This document shows positions 12,347 to 21,580 of a stretch of 64,000 nucleotides of DNA, piece by piece (position 1 is the first letter of the stretch; each line of letters begins with the position of its first letter). Location: positions 1-64,000 of the forward strand of contig JAWSVK010000006.1 of assembly GCA_033851955.1 (NCBI GenBank), read 5' to 3'. The position numbers and the translations under genes are program-made. The notes beneath the pieces are model-generated. The model made no database searches. It worked only from the letters and a program-made list of their open reading frames with translations, and had not been told where the DNA came from. Origin of the DNA: Profundibacter sp033851955. GTDB lineage: Bacteria > Pseudomonadota > Alphaproteobacteria > Rhodobacterales > Rhodobacteraceae.

Positions 12347-12787
12347 ATGCTGAAATCCCTATTCGTCGCGCTTTACGCTACTGTATTCGCCGCCCCTCTA
12401 ATGGCAGGCGAGGCCATAACTTACATATCCAGCGACGATTTTGATGACACAGTGTTTTCAGTCGAAAGCGCAATCTTGGACGCCGGATTGGTGATCGACC
12501 TTATCAGCCATACCGGCGACATGCTTGAACGGACCCGCGCCGCAACAGGGTCAGACGTCGTCCTGTATGAAAATGCAGACATCTTCAGCTTTTGCTCGGC
12601 CAGCCTGTCGCGCAAGGTTTTGGAGGCAGACCCCATGAATATCGTTCACTGCCCATACCGGATATTTGTGATGCAGAAAGGCGGCACCAAAGGTGTTGTT
12701 GTTGGGTTCAAATCCATGCCCGAAGGTGCGATGAAAGAGGTCGAGACTTTTCTCGATGACATCGTCAAAGAGGCGCTGGGGTTATAA
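12347..12787 (+). CDS. Exported DUF302-domain protein
   Basis: This 146-aa protein starts at 12347 behind AAGGA and has a signal peptide ending near PLMAGEA (about residue 20). The mature part fits the DUF302 fold: SSDDFDDTVFSVESAILDAGLVIDLISHTGDM, then a central block VLYENADIFSFCSASLSRKVLEADP, and HCPYRIFVMQ. Function of the family is unknown. It is divergent from the flavoprotein gene. Confidence 0.82.
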   Translation: MLKSLFVALYATVFAAPLMAGEAITYISSDDFDDTVFSVESAILDAGLVIDLISHTGDMLERTRAATGSDVVLYENADIFSFCSASLSRKVLEADPMNIVHCPYRIFVMQKGGTKGVVVGFKSMPEGAMKEVETFLDDIVKEALGL

Positions 12788-12829
12788 AAGATTTGATGCC
12801 TGCGGCGCGGATATTTGTGGAACAATAAT

Positions 12830-13423
12830 GTGAAAAATCTATCGCCCTTGGTCATTGATTTTACATCTGGCACCGTTGCGCATCGTCGACAGTTTGGCGG
12901 CGGGCGCGGACAGGCTTTGCCCCGCGCGATTGGTATGAAAGGTGGCAAAACGCCCTTGGTTGTGGATGCCACGGCTGGGTTGGGTCGGGATGCGTTTTTG
13001 TTGGCATCCTTGGGTGCAACTGTCGTTATGATCGAACGCTCGGTGCAAATGTATGCGCTACTCGATGATGCCCTGAAACGGGCCGCAGATAGCGACGTAT
13101 CTGAAATCATCGCCCGCATGAGCCTGTTGCAGGGTGACGCCAAAGACCTTCTGCCGGATCTGTCCCCAGAAGTGGTATTGGTCGACCCGATGCACCCTCC
13201 GCGTGGTAAATCTGCCTTGGTGAAAAAGGAAATGCGCCAAATCCGCGAGATCGTCGGGGTGGACGCAGATGCGCCCGCGTTGATGCAAGCGGCACTGTCA
13301 GCAGCCCGCAACCGCGTGGTTCTGAAATGGCCACAAAAGGCGGATTTGATGGAGGGATTGCCCAAGCCCTCGCATCAGATCACCGGTAAATCGACACGGT
13401 ATGATGTGTTTCTGATAGGGTAA
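12830..13423 (+). CDS. rsmJ: 16S rRNA (guanine1516-N2)-methyltransferase
   Basis: RsmJ methylates G1516 of 16S rRNA using S-adenosylmethionine. The product contains the family blocks TVAHRRQFGGGRGQALPRA, the AdoMet site VVDATAGLGRDAFLLASLG, an MIERS acidic-loop motif and the catalytic-region motif DPMHPPRGKSALVKKEMR. These match the enterobacterial YhiQ/RsmJ arrangement closely. The start is uncertain: GTG at 12830 has a GTGGA at suitable spacing, and TTG at 12815 is the alternative. It is a single gene downstream of the DUF302 gene. Confidence 0.9.
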   Translation: MKNLSPLVIDFTSGTVAHRRQFGGGRGQALPRAIGMKGGKTPLVVDATAGLGRDAFLLASLGATVVMIERSVQMYALLDDALKRAADSDVSEIIARMSLLQGDAKDLLPDLSPEVVLVDPMHPPRGKSALVKKEMRQIREIVGVDADAPALMQAALSAARNRVVLKWPQKADLMEGLPKPSHQITGKSTRYDVFLIG

Positions 13424-13492
13424 GCATCCTTTTGTTGAATTTTTTGACCCAGGCACTACACTGGGTTGAATTATTCATTTAGGTAATAAGCT

Positions 13493-14791
13493 GTGACATA
13501 CAAAGCAATTCCAATTTCTCAACTTGTCGTTAACCCAAACAACGACCGCCATGGCCCACAAGGATCAGAAAAAGACGCTATCGCTTGGCTGTTCGAGAAC
13601 AAGCCCACCGAAATGCGTGGGCTTGCAAAAGACATTGCCTATCAAAAAGAGATTTTTGACGCACCGCTCGTCAAGAAAATTGAGGGGAAATACGTTGTTT
13701 ATGACGGAAACCGCAGAACGACCTGCCTTAAATTAATCCACACACCCACAAATACTCCTCAAAAGTTTGTTAGTTTCTTTGAAGAATTGCATTCTGAAGC
13801 TGCTTCTGAGCTTCCAAAGTCAATTGAGTGCCAAATTGAGGTGGATCAGGGGAAAATTGATAGAATTCTAGAACGCAGACACAATGGAAAGCTAAGCGGG
13901 GAGGGGCAAATCAAGTGGGATACTCGGGCAAAAGCCAATCATGCAAATCGGATGGGCGGGAAAACGTCATATCCAATTGTAGAAAAAGTCGAAACTTACT
14001 TAACAGAAAAAGGATACCCGAACGCTAGTAAAATTCAGCGCTCAACCTTTGCAAAGATTGCCGACACTGTAGAACGGAGATCTCGCATCGGAATTGATTT
14101 AGATTCCGATGGAAACTTAAGTTTTACCAATGACGAAAAATACGTCTACCCGCTGCTAGTAAAATTAGCAGACGACATAATCTCTGGTGATCTGTCGCTT
14201 GTACAATTACTGCGAACGAAAGACAAAAACGACTATCTAAGCGGCTTAGAAAAACAAGGTTTTACTCTTAGCGAACCAAATCCAAATCTAAACGGAAATA
14301 AATCGGGAGGGGGCCGCCCAGCTAGCGGAAAAAATCCGCCGACTAGAAAGCCAAAACTTCGGCGTACTCTTATCCCCCAAGATATTGAATACGGTATGGA
14401 CTGGAGTGCCGGACAAGCCAAAATAAAGGAATTGTGGTCCCAACTGAATTACCAACTAAAATTTGATACCCATGATTTTTCCATTGCAGTAGTATTCCGT
14501 GTTTTCCTTGAGCAAATAACTGCAAGCGGGGTTAACAAGTTTAACCTCTCCGAAAAGGGAGCGTTACATAAAGATATTTCTGTCACCTCGAGCAAGTTGC
14601 TTGAGCTTGGGAAATATGATCGAAAACAACATGACGATATTGTGCGAAAAGTTGGAGACAAACAGTCTCTGTCTTCTATCGAAAGTCTCCAAAGAGCTCT
14701 TCACTCAAAGAGTGACATGCCTGCGAAAAGCGATTTAGTCTCTTTGTGGGACTGTTTAGAGCCATACATCCTTGGGCTCTTGAAACGATAA
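13493..14791 (+). CDS. Solitary ParB/Srx-domain protein, probably horizontally acquired
   Basis: This 432-aa protein has an N-terminal ParB/sulfiredoxin-type nuclease-like domain. The early IPISQLVVNPNNDRHGP segment is followed by the motif VVYDGNRRTTCLKL around residues 68-81 (DGNRR at 71-75). In this family that motif binds nucleotide or supports nuclease activity. After a basic glycine-rich linker (about 265-295) comes an all-helical C-terminal region I do not recognise. There is no parA or obvious partition site beside it. The start is GTG behind AGGTAA. Its base composition is visibly more AT-rich than the flanking rsmJ and clpB, suggesting transfer. A role in phage defence or plasmid biology is possible but unproven. 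Confidence 0.75.
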   Translation: MTYKAIPISQLVVNPNNDRHGPQGSEKDAIAWLFENKPTEMRGLAKDIAYQKEIFDAPLVKKIEGKYVVYDGNRRTTCLKLIHTPTNTPQKFVSFFEELHSEAASELPKSIECQIEVDQGKIDRILERRHNGKLSGEGQIKWDTRAKANHANRMGGKTSYPIVEKVETYLTEKGYPNASKIQRSTFAKIADTVERRSRIGIDLDSDGNLSFTNDEKYVYPLLVKLADDIISGDLSLVQLLRTKDKNDYLSGLEKQGFTLSEPNPNLNGNKSGGGRPASGKNPPTRKPKLRRTLIPQDIEYGMDWSAGQAKIKELWSQLNYQLKFDTHDFSIAVVFRVFLEQITASGVNKFNLSEKGALHKDISVTSSKLLELGKYDRKQHDDIVRKVGDKQSLSSIESLQRALHSKSDMPAKSDLVSLWDCLEPYILGLLKR

Positions 14792-14817
14792 AACGCCCCA
14801 CGTTTCCGCAGGGCGTT
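14792..14817. terminator. Terminator shared by the ParB-like gene and clpB
   Basis: AACGCCC (14792-14798) pairs with GGGCGTT (14811-14817). On the minus strand the stem ends in GTTTTATCG, a short T run eight bases after the clpB stop. It separates two convergent genes. Confidence 0.7.
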
Positions 14818-14824
14818 CTCTTAA

Positions 14825-17404
14825 TCAATGCACCGTGTTCTGCCCAATCAGCAGCCCATCCGGACCTGCGCCGACTGTCACGGTGGAGCCGTCCATGATC
14901 TCACCGCCCAGCAGTTTCTCGGCTAATGGGTCTTGCAGATACCGTTGGATCACGCGCTTCAAAGGCCGTGCGCCGTAGACTGGATCGTAGCCTTTATCGC
15001 CTAACCACGCTTTCGCCGCCGCGTCCACGTCCAAAGTGATTTTGCGAAGCGCCAAACGCGCCCCAAGTAAGCCTAGCTGAATGTCGACGATGCCGGTCAT
15101 ATCTTCGCGGGCAAGCCGATCAAAGATCACGATCTCGTCCAGACGGTTCAGGAATTCAGGGCGGAAGTGATCACGCACAGCCCCCATCACCTGATCCTTG
15201 GCCACGCTTGTGTCTGTGCCCTCGGGCAGTTGCGAGAGTGCTTGCGAGCCAAGGTTTGATGTCAGGATAATCAGCGTCTGTTTGAAATCCACCGTGCGAC
15301 CCTGACCATCGGTCAAAACCCCGTCATCCAACACCTGCAACAGCACGTTAAACACGTCAGGATGCGCCTTTTCAACCTCGTCAAACAGGATCACCTGATA
15401 GGGCTTACGCCGCACCGCTTCGGTCAGCGCGCCGCCCTCGTCATAACCCACATAGCCCGGAGGCGCGCCGATCAGACGGGCGACCGAATGCTTCTCCATG
15501 TACTCGGACATATCGACCCGAACCATTGCGTGTTCGTCATCAAACAAATATTCGGCCACCGCTTTGGTCAACTCGGTTTTACCCACGCCCGTTGGCCCCA
15601 AAAACAGGAAACTGCCCAGCGGCCGGTTCGGGTCGTTCAAACCTGCCCGCGCACGGCGCACCGAATTGGCCACCGAGGTCACAGCTGCGCGCTGGCCAAT
15701 CACCCGTTTGCCAATCTCGTCTTCCATTTTTAGCAGCTTGTCGCGCTCGCCTTCCAGCATTTTGGAGGTCGGAATGCCGGTCCAGCGCTCAACCACCTGC
15801 GCGATCTGCTCTGGGCGCACGGCTTCTCCAACCATCATGCCTTCGTCCTTGGTTTCGGCCTCGCCCAGCTTGGCCTCAAGCTCGGGAATGACTCCGTAAG
15901 ACAGCTCGCCCGCCTTGGCCAGATTGCCTTCACGTTTGGCAATATCCAACTCGGCCCGTGCGGCTTCCAGTGCTTCTTTGATGTCGCGCGCACCTGCCAG
16001 TTTGTCACGCTCGGCCTGCCACTGCGCTGTCATCTCGTTTGAGCGTTCCATCAGGTTCGACAGCTCTTTTTCCAGCGTCTCCAATCGGTCTTTGCTGGCC
16101 GCGTCATCTTCTTTTTTCAAGGCTTCCGCCTCGATCTGCTTTTGCATGATCTCACGGTCCAGCGCGTCCAGCTCTTCGGGCTTGCTGTCGACCTCCATGC
16201 GCAGGCGCGACGCGGCTTCGTCCATCAAGTCAATCGCCTTATCGGGTAAAAACCGATCCGTGATATAACGATGGCTCAGCGTCGCCGCTGACACCAATGC
16301 GCTGTCCGAAATCCGCACACCGTGGTGCAGCTCGTATTTTTCCTTAATGCCGCGCAGGATCGAAATGGTGTCTTCAACGGTGGGTTCTTCAACCAACACA
16401 GGCTGGAAGCGCCGCGCCAAAGCCGCGTCTTTTTCAACGTGTTTGCGGTATTCATCAAGCGTGGTGGCCCCGACGCAGTGCAATTCGCCGCGCGCTAAAG
16501 CCGGTTTCAACAGGTTAGACGCATCCATCGCGCCGTCGCCTTTCCCGGCCCCAACCAGCGTGTGCATCTCATCGATGAACAACACGATTTCACCCGCCGC
16601 CTCAGTGACTTCGTTCAACACAGCCTTTAGCCGTTCTTCAAATTCACCGCGGTATTTCGCGCCCGCAATCAACGCGCCCATATCCAGAGACAACAGTTTT
16701 TTGTTCTGAAGGCTTTCCGGCACATCGCCACTGATAATCCGCAACGCCAAGCCTTCGGCAATCGCAGTTTTACCCACGCCCGGTTCACCAATCAGCACGG
16801 GATTGTTTTTGGTGCGGCGCGACAGAACCTGCATGGTGCGGCGAATTTCTTCGTCACGCCCGATGATCGGATCTATTTTACCAGCTGCGGCAGCCTCAGT
16901 CAGATCATGCGCGTATTTTTTTAACGCCTCATAACCCTCTTCGGCGCTGGCCGTATCTGCCGTACGTCCTTTGCGAATATCATTGATCGCCTCGTTCAGC
17001 TTTTGAGCCGAAACATCGCCAGCCTCAAGCGCCTCTTTGGCCTTGGATTTCACCATCACCAGCGCCATCAGTATCCGTTCAACCGGCACAAAACTGTCGC
17101 CAGCTTTCTTGGCAATCTTCTCGGCCTCGGCCAAAACCTTGCCAGTTTGTTGATCCATATAGGTCTGACCACCGTCGCCTGTAACCTTGGGAATTTTACC
17201 CATGACAGCATCGACAGCTTCGACCACGCGAGGCGCATTGCCACCCGCCGCGTTGATCAGATTACTGGCCAGCCCCTGATCGTCATCCATCAATGCTTTT
17301 AATAGGTGCTCGGGCGACAGCCGTTGATGGCTCTCGCGCATTGCAATCGTTTGGGCCGCTTGTATGAAACCGCGCGACCGTTCGGTGAACTTTTCCATGT
17401 CCAT
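14825..17404 (-). CDS. clpB: ATP-dependent disaggregase ClpB
   Basis: ClpB is a cytoplasmic hexameric AAA+ chaperone that, with DnaK, pulls polypeptides out of aggregates. The 859-aa product has the N-domain (ERSRGFIQAAQ at the start), a first AAA+ module with Walker A GEPGVGKTAIAEG near residue 205 and Walker B VLFIDEMHTLVG, and a long coiled-coil middle domain at about 410-525 that distinguishes ClpB from ClpA and ClpC. The second module has GPTGVGKTELTKA and VILFDEVEKAHPDV. The start at 17404 has GGAG at seven bases; the ATG at 17410 is too close to it. No clear heat-shock promoter was identified upstream. Confidence 0.98.
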   Translation of the reverse strand: MDMEKFTERSRGFIQAAQTIAMRESHQRLSPEHLLKALMDDDQGLASNLINAAGGNAPRVVEAVDAVMGKIPKVTGDGGQTYMDQQTGKVLAEAEKIAKKAGDSFVPVERILMALVMVKSKAKEALEAGDVSAQKLNEAINDIRKGRTADTASAEEGYEALKKYAHDLTEAAAAGKIDPIIGRDEEIRRTMQVLSRRTKNNPVLIGEPGVGKTAIAEGLALRIISGDVPESLQNKKLLSLDMGALIAGAKYRGEFEERLKAVLNEVTEAAGEIVLFIDEMHTLVGAGKGDGAMDASNLLKPALARGELHCVGATTLDEYRKHVEKDAALARRFQPVLVEEPTVEDTISILRGIKEKYELHHGVRISDSALVSAATLSHRYITDRFLPDKAIDLMDEAASRLRMEVDSKPEELDALDREIMQKQIEAEALKKEDDAASKDRLETLEKELSNLMERSNEMTAQWQAERDKLAGARDIKEALEAARAELDIAKREGNLAKAGELSYGVIPELEAKLGEAETKDEGMMVGEAVRPEQIAQVVERWTGIPTSKMLEGERDKLLKMEDEIGKRVIGQRAAVTSVANSVRRARAGLNDPNRPLGSFLFLGPTGVGKTELTKAVAEYLFDDEHAMVRVDMSEYMEKHSVARLIGAPPGYVGYDEGGALTEAVRRKPYQVILFDEVEKAHPDVFNVLLQVLDDGVLTDGQGRTVDFKQTLIILTSNLGSQALSQLPEGTDTSVAKDQVMGAVRDHFRPEFLNRLDEIVIFDRLAREDMTGIVDIQLGLLGARLALRKITLDVDAAAKAWLGDKGYDPVYGARPLKRVIQRYLQDPLAEKLLGGEIMDGSTVTVGAGPDGLLIGQNTVH

Positions 17405-17617
17405 CGTCATTCTCCTTATAAAGCGTCCAGCGAATTTGACTGCCCAAGATGCGGCACAGTCATTTTCCAGACCTCATAATTGATGTGGTTATCGGTAACC
17501 GCTGCTTCAAGATGTAAGCATTGAAAAACAGATAATAATCTAGCCAAAAAAGACAGGTTTAAATTTCTGAATAAGCTCTTACCTTAAGAAGGTAATTTAT
17601 AAAAAGTTGGTCAAGTC

Positions 17618-17896
17618 ATGAATATCTCCGAGATTGAAATCCAAAATATCCGTCCGAACCCAGTTGGCAACAAAATTCTGGGCAACGTCACCTTTTACAT
17701 CAGCGGTGGTGTTGGTGATCGCTTTGATGTCCTAAATTTTGAATGTCTATGTGAATTGCCAGTCGGTGAAACTGCAGAAGTTCGGGCAGCAAACCTGAAA
17801 AATGATATGAAAACCGACGCGATCCGCCAAGCAAAGCGGATGCCAGAAATTAGGTCAGGCAATGACGCCTTGGTGTTTTTGTGTCCAAACGACTAG
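17618..17896 (+). CDS. Small hypothetical protein, 92 aa
   Basis: I do not recognise this protein. It reads as a soluble, mixed alpha-beta polypeptide with an NIRPNPVGNKILGNVTFYISGG-like beginning and a basic helix RQAKRMPEIRSG near residues 70-81. The ribosome binding site is weak. The frame is supported by protein-like composition and by the absence of any better frame, not by homology. It is divergent from clpB and followed by a 145-bp spacer. Confidence 0.5.
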   Translation: MNISEIEIQNIRPNPVGNKILGNVTFYISGGVGDRFDVLNFECLCELPVGETAEVRAANLKNDMKTDAIRQAKRMPEIRSGNDALVFLCPND

Positions 17897-18041
17897 AATA
17901 TTCGCATTCCGCACCATGCTGGCCAGTTAACACAGGACTTTGCGCGTAGCTTCTTATAGATTTGTGCTGAAACCGTACCGATAGATTGACCGCCACCTAG
18001 TTGAGTGAGCGTTTGGGCCCATGATCTTTGGAGAACTGTCG

Positions 18042-18773
18042 ATGGCAAAACTAACCGATATTCGCAGCCGCAGCACCTGGGCGCAATTGATCGAGGGACA
18101 GCCACAGCATTTGGCGATTGTCTTCTTGATGGCACTTGGTGCGACCTCTCTCTTACAATCAGATCCGGATTCGCCCCGCGTGTTAGGGTTGACCTCAAAA
18201 AGCTGGGCGCTGACCTCGATCACTCTGGCAATCTTGCATCAAATCATCGTCGCCTTGGTTTTTCGCCTGCAACTGCATCGCAACATGATGACGCGACTGT
18301 TTGGCGATCGGGATATGAAAATCTGGGGAGCCATTTTCTTGCCGCTGCTGATCCTGCGCCCTGTTACCGTCTTGATGTCTGGTTGGGCTGACAACACCCC
18401 AATTACCAGCAGCCGCTCCTCCGAGGTCGTCATTGGCATCGCCCTGTTGGTTGCCGCAATCTGGGCTATGCATTCGGTCATCAAACATTTCACGATCCCG
18501 CGCGCCTTGGGTGGCGATCATTTTCGCAACAGTTTTGCTGAAATGCCCTTGGTCAATAAAGGTGCGTTCAAATACACCTCCAACGCGATGTATGGCGTGG
18601 CGTTTCTAGGGCTTTGGGGTATAGCCCTGCTGTTTGGCTCATGGAATGCGCTGATCGCGGCGCTGTTCCAACACGCCTATATCTGGGTGCATATGTATTG
18701 CACCGAGGCCCCCGATATGGCCCGCATCTATGCCGTCAAACCGGACATTGCCAATACCGGACCAGATGCGTAG
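18042..18773 (+). CDS. Integral membrane methyltransferase-like protein (PEMT/ICMT family)
   Basis: This 243-aa protein has five or six hydrophobic segments. The C-terminal third carries the pattern LVNKGAFKYTSNAMYGVAF and then HAYIWVHMYCTEAPDMARIYA. This resembles the AdoMet-binding end of phospholipid and isoprenylcysteine methyltransferases (GPYxYVRHPMY ... EExxL). A phospholipid N-methyltransferase role is plausible but the key motif is degenerate. GGAG at eight bases supports the start at 18042; an in-frame ATG at 18021 is weaker. It lies 33 bp before pyrF. Confidence 0.65.
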   Translation: MAKLTDIRSRSTWAQLIEGQPQHLAIVFLMALGATSLLQSDPDSPRVLGLTSKSWALTSITLAILHQIIVALVFRLQLHRNMMTRLFGDRDMKIWGAIFLPLLILRPVTVLMSGWADNTPITSSRSSEVVIGIALLVAAIWAMHSVIKHFTIPRALGGDHFRNSFAEMPLVNKGAFKYTSNAMYGVAFLGLWGIALLFGSWNALIAALFQHAYIWVHMYCTEAPDMARIYAVKPDIANTGPDA

Positions 18774-18806
18774 ATAAACTCGGACCTCATTGAACAGGAA
18801 TACATC

Positions 18807-19502
18807 ATGTCAAACGACCGCCTCATCGTCGCCCTAGACGTGCCCGACGCCCTATCGGGCCTAAAACTGGCCGAAGAAATCGGTGCTGATGTTTCGTTTT
18901 ACAAAATCGGTTTGGGGATGCTGACCGGCGGCGGATTGGCCTTGGCACGTGAACTCAAAGACGAACGCGGCAAGCGCATCTTTTTAGACATGAAACTGTT
19001 TGATATCGGCGCCACGGTCGAGGCCGCTGTGCGTGGATTGGCGCAGTTTGATCTGGATTTCCTGACAGTGCATGGCGACCCTCAAGTGGTGAACGCTGCC
19101 AAACAAGGTGCCGCTGGCAAGCACATGAAAATCCTCGCGGTGACAATCCTGACGTCACTGGACCGCGCTGATCTGGATGCTTGTTGCATCAAATCAGGTA
19201 CCATCCCCGACCTCGTTCTAGAACGCGCCGCCAATGCCCTAAATGCGGGGGCCGACGGCGTCATCGCCTCTCCGCAAGAGGCCGCTCTAATCCGCGCACT
19301 GCCCGAAGCCAAGGGCAAGTTGATCGTCACCCCCGGTGTGCGCCCCGCGGGTGCGGCCCTTGGCGACCAAAAACGCGTTGCAACCCCTGCCCAAGCGATC
19401 AAAGACGGGGCCGACCATATCGTGGTGGGCAGACCAATTTGGCAAGCCAAAGACCCGCGTGGGGCGGCACAAATGATCCAATCCCAACTTGCCAACCTCT
19501 GA
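18807..19502 (+). CDS. pyrF: Orotidine 5'-phosphate decarboxylase
   Basis: PyrF converts orotidine monophosphate to UMP, the last step of pyrimidine synthesis, in the cytoplasm. The 231-aa TIM-barrel protein shows D11 in LIVALDVPDA, K33 in FYKIGL, and the catalytic tetrad segment FLDMKLFDIGAT (D61, K63, D66). The phosphate-binding PGVRPAG and the terminal VVGRPIW are also present. Start and AGGA site are normal. Confidence 0.98.
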   Translation: MSNDRLIVALDVPDALSGLKLAEEIGADVSFYKIGLGMLTGGGLALARELKDERGKRIFLDMKLFDIGATVEAAVRGLAQFDLDFLTVHGDPQVVNAAKQGAAGKHMKILAVTILTSLDRADLDACCIKSGTIPDLVLERAANALNAGADGVIASPQEAALIRALPEAKGKLIVTPGVRPAGAALGDQKRVATPAQAIKDGADHIVVGRPIWQAKDPRGAAQMIQSQLANL

Positions 19503-19580
19503 AACGAAACCTGTGCTATACTGTGGTTGACTTGATATTTCCAAGTCGACAAATCCGTATTCAGCGCAGGAGCATTTCAA

Positions 19581-20303
19581 ATGGAAGCCGGCAAGAAACA
19601 AGAAGAGAAAAACGAACTCGTCCAATCATTTCTATTTGTGCGCCAAGCCGTTGGGCTTATCGGGTTTTCACTGCCAATCTCGCTGCTGTTTTATTCATTC
19701 TACAGCGGCACAGGTATCCAGCCTTCAATCAGCGATTATTACCACACCCCGATGGGCGATGTTTTGGTTGGCTCGCTTTGTGCAATCGGGGTCTTTTTGC
19801 TCAGCTATAAAGGCTACAAAAAGAAGTCGGATGAATGGCTGTCAGACAAATGGCTGGCCCGCATCGCAGGCGTTTCGGCCATTGCGGTTGCGGTGTTTCC
19901 AATGCGAAACCCCCAAACAACCGACGCCTTCATTCCAGCCTCGGGGTTCACAGGCCATCCGCCCATTTTTCATTACGGCAGTGCGGTGATTTTCTTTTTC
20001 TGTCTCGCGCTGTTTTGCTTGTTCGTCTTCACCCGAGGCGATCGAACGGACGCGGGTAAAATCATCTGGACAAAGCGCAACAAAATCTTTGTTGCTTGCG
20101 GCGTGCTGATCGTCGGATCGATCATCGCGTTGACGCCCTATATGTTCATGTCAGAGCCAAACGCCCTGACCCAATATCACTACCTGTTTTTTGGGGAATC
20201 AATTGGCGTGCTGGCTTTTTCCATCTCATGGCTCACCAAGGGCCGCGCCCTGAGCGAATTCAAATCCATGATCACAGGGTTGCGAAGCCGCATCAGTCGT
20301 TGA
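19581..20303 (+). CDS. DUF998-like multi-pass membrane protein
   Basis: This 240-aa protein has six predicted membrane helices and an early ISDYYHTPMGDVLVGSLCAIG block. Similar blocks occur in DUF998-type membrane proteins of unknown function. GGAG upstream supports the start. Its end overlaps the end of the convergent NfeD-like gene by 11 bp. I cannot assign a role. Confidence 0.7.
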   Translation: MEAGKKQEEKNELVQSFLFVRQAVGLIGFSLPISLLFYSFYSGTGIQPSISDYYHTPMGDVLVGSLCAIGVFLLSYKGYKKKSDEWLSDKWLARIAGVSAIAVAVFPMRNPQTTDAFIPASGFTGHPPIFHYGSAVIFFFCLALFCLFVFTRGDRTDAGKIIWTKRNKIFVACGVLIVGSIIALTPYMFMSEPNALTQYHYLFFGESIGVLAFSISWLTKGRALSEFKSMITGLRSRISR

Positions 20304-20577
20304 TGTCTTCTTCTTTACTCCAAGTTTTCACCTCGGCCATCTTCAGTCCGAAAATGCGGCGCATCACCAGCCATGCCACCAAGGACACCGCCGCGAAAAA
20401 CGCCAGCGTATAAGGCAGTGAGGTGGCGAAAAATGCCGCCGCCCCGCCGATATATAGCAATCCACCAGTCGCGAGCGCGCCGAGAGCAAAGCCCAACAAT
20501 ATGTGTGTCGGCGCCAGCACCTCAAGGATTGCCAGCACCAACGCGCCAGCCATCCAAACCCACCATGCGCTCCACAT
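20293..20577 (-). CDS. NfeD-family membrane protein
   Basis: This is a 94-aa protein with two or three hydrophobic helices (MWSAWWVWMAGALVLAILEVLAP at the start) and an LLGFALGALATGGLLY segment typical of the short NfeD-like family. It starts within the stop codon of the SPFH gene (TAATG), so translation is coupled. NfeD proteins partner with SPFH/stomatin proteins at the membrane. The short form here lacks the ClpP-like protease part and most of the OB domain. Confidence 0.85.
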   Translation of the reverse strand: MWSAWWVWMAGALVLAILEVLAPTHILLGFALGALATGGLLYIGGAAAFFATSLPYTLAFFAAVSLVAWLVMRRIFGLKMAEVKTWSKEEDIND

Positions 20578-21491
20578 TATGACTTTCCTTTCAGCAATTT
20601 GAACGCATCACCAAAGGCATCAACCAGATTGGTTGGCATCATAATGACCTGCTTGCCAGCGCCTTTGCCAATCTCTGCCATCGCCTCGACTTGTTTTAGC
20701 GCAACTTGATATTGTGCCGCTTCAATGCCGTTCGTTTTGATAACCTTGGCCACAACTTCGGTCGCATAGGCCTCGGCATCCGCCGTGATGCGCCGCGCCT
20801 GCGCGTTTTGCTCGGCTGCATACAGCTCGGCCTCGGCGTTCAACTGAACCGCGCGTTTTTGCCCTTCGGCTTCAGTTACGCTGGCCCTCCGGGCGCGTTC
20901 CGCATTCAACTGCTGTAACATCGCCTCGCGGGTGGCCTGATCCAGATTCACATCCAGAATTTCTGCACGGGTCACTTCAATGCCCCAGTCATCCACGGCT
21001 TTGGCAATTTGCTCCTGAATTTTGGCAATCAACTGTTGGCGGTTTGATTGAACCTCGTCCAGCTCCATTTCACCAATGCCCGAGCGCACGATCCCCGCCA
21101 CAGTTGTGGAAATAGCAGCATCCACATCGCGAATACGGTAAACCGTTTTTTCAGGTTCCAAAATGCGGTAAAACACGCTTGTTTCGACGGAAACCAGCAC
21201 GTTGTCGGCGGTGATCGCATCTTGCGAATGGGACGGCAACTGACGTTCCAGCACCGAAACCTTGTGACGCACACGATCCAAAAACGGCACGATCACATTG
21301 ATTCCAGGCCCAAGCACCGAGCGCAGTTTGCCGAACCGTTCAACCACGTATTTTTCCGACTGAGGCACAATTCGAATGGCCTTCATAATCGAGATGATAA
21401 TCAGCGCTGCCAGTATCAGCAGCACAATGTTGCCGCCCAATAAATCAGCAATCAATTGTTCAATATCCAATGGTCCGCCCTTTCTATTCAT
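20577..21491 (-). CDS. SPFH/stomatin-family membrane protein (QmcA-like)
   Basis: This 304-aa protein has one N-terminal membrane helix (about residues 18-36), then an SPFH domain with SEKYVVERFGKLRSVLGPGINVIVPFLDRV and LDEVQSNRQQLIAKIQEQI. A long alanine- and glutamate-rich coiled coil follows (about 190-260). This is the layout of QmcA/paraslipin proteins that form membrane microdomain scaffolds and often associate with FtsH or NfeD. AAAGGA supports the start, and the NfeD-like gene is coupled downstream. Confidence 0.92.
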   Translation of the reverse strand: MNRKGGPLDIEQLIADLLGGNIVLLILAALIIISIMKAIRIVPQSEKYVVERFGKLRSVLGPGINVIVPFLDRVRHKVSVLERQLPSHSQDAITADNVLVSVETSVFYRILEPEKTVYRIRDVDAAISTTVAGIVRSGIGEMELDEVQSNRQQLIAKIQEQIAKAVDDWGIEVTRAEILDVNLDQATREAMLQQLNAERARRASVTEAEGQKRAVQLNAEAELYAAEQNAQARRITADAEAYATEVVAKVIKTNGIEAAQYQVALKQVEAMAEIGKGAGKQVIMMPTNLVDAFGDAFKLLKGKS

Positions 21492-21580
21492 TAATACAAT
21501 CCTTTTGTTCCTATGGCCTAATATGGTGTTTCTTTACCAAAAGAAAAGGCAAACGCTCGCGAAACTGGTATTGGTGTGCT

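Noticed and set aside
17405..17617. Possible heat-shock (RpoH) promoter upstream of clpB
   Set aside because: A CTTGGG is present, but the nearest -10-like sequence has wrong spacing and runs into the ribosome binding site.
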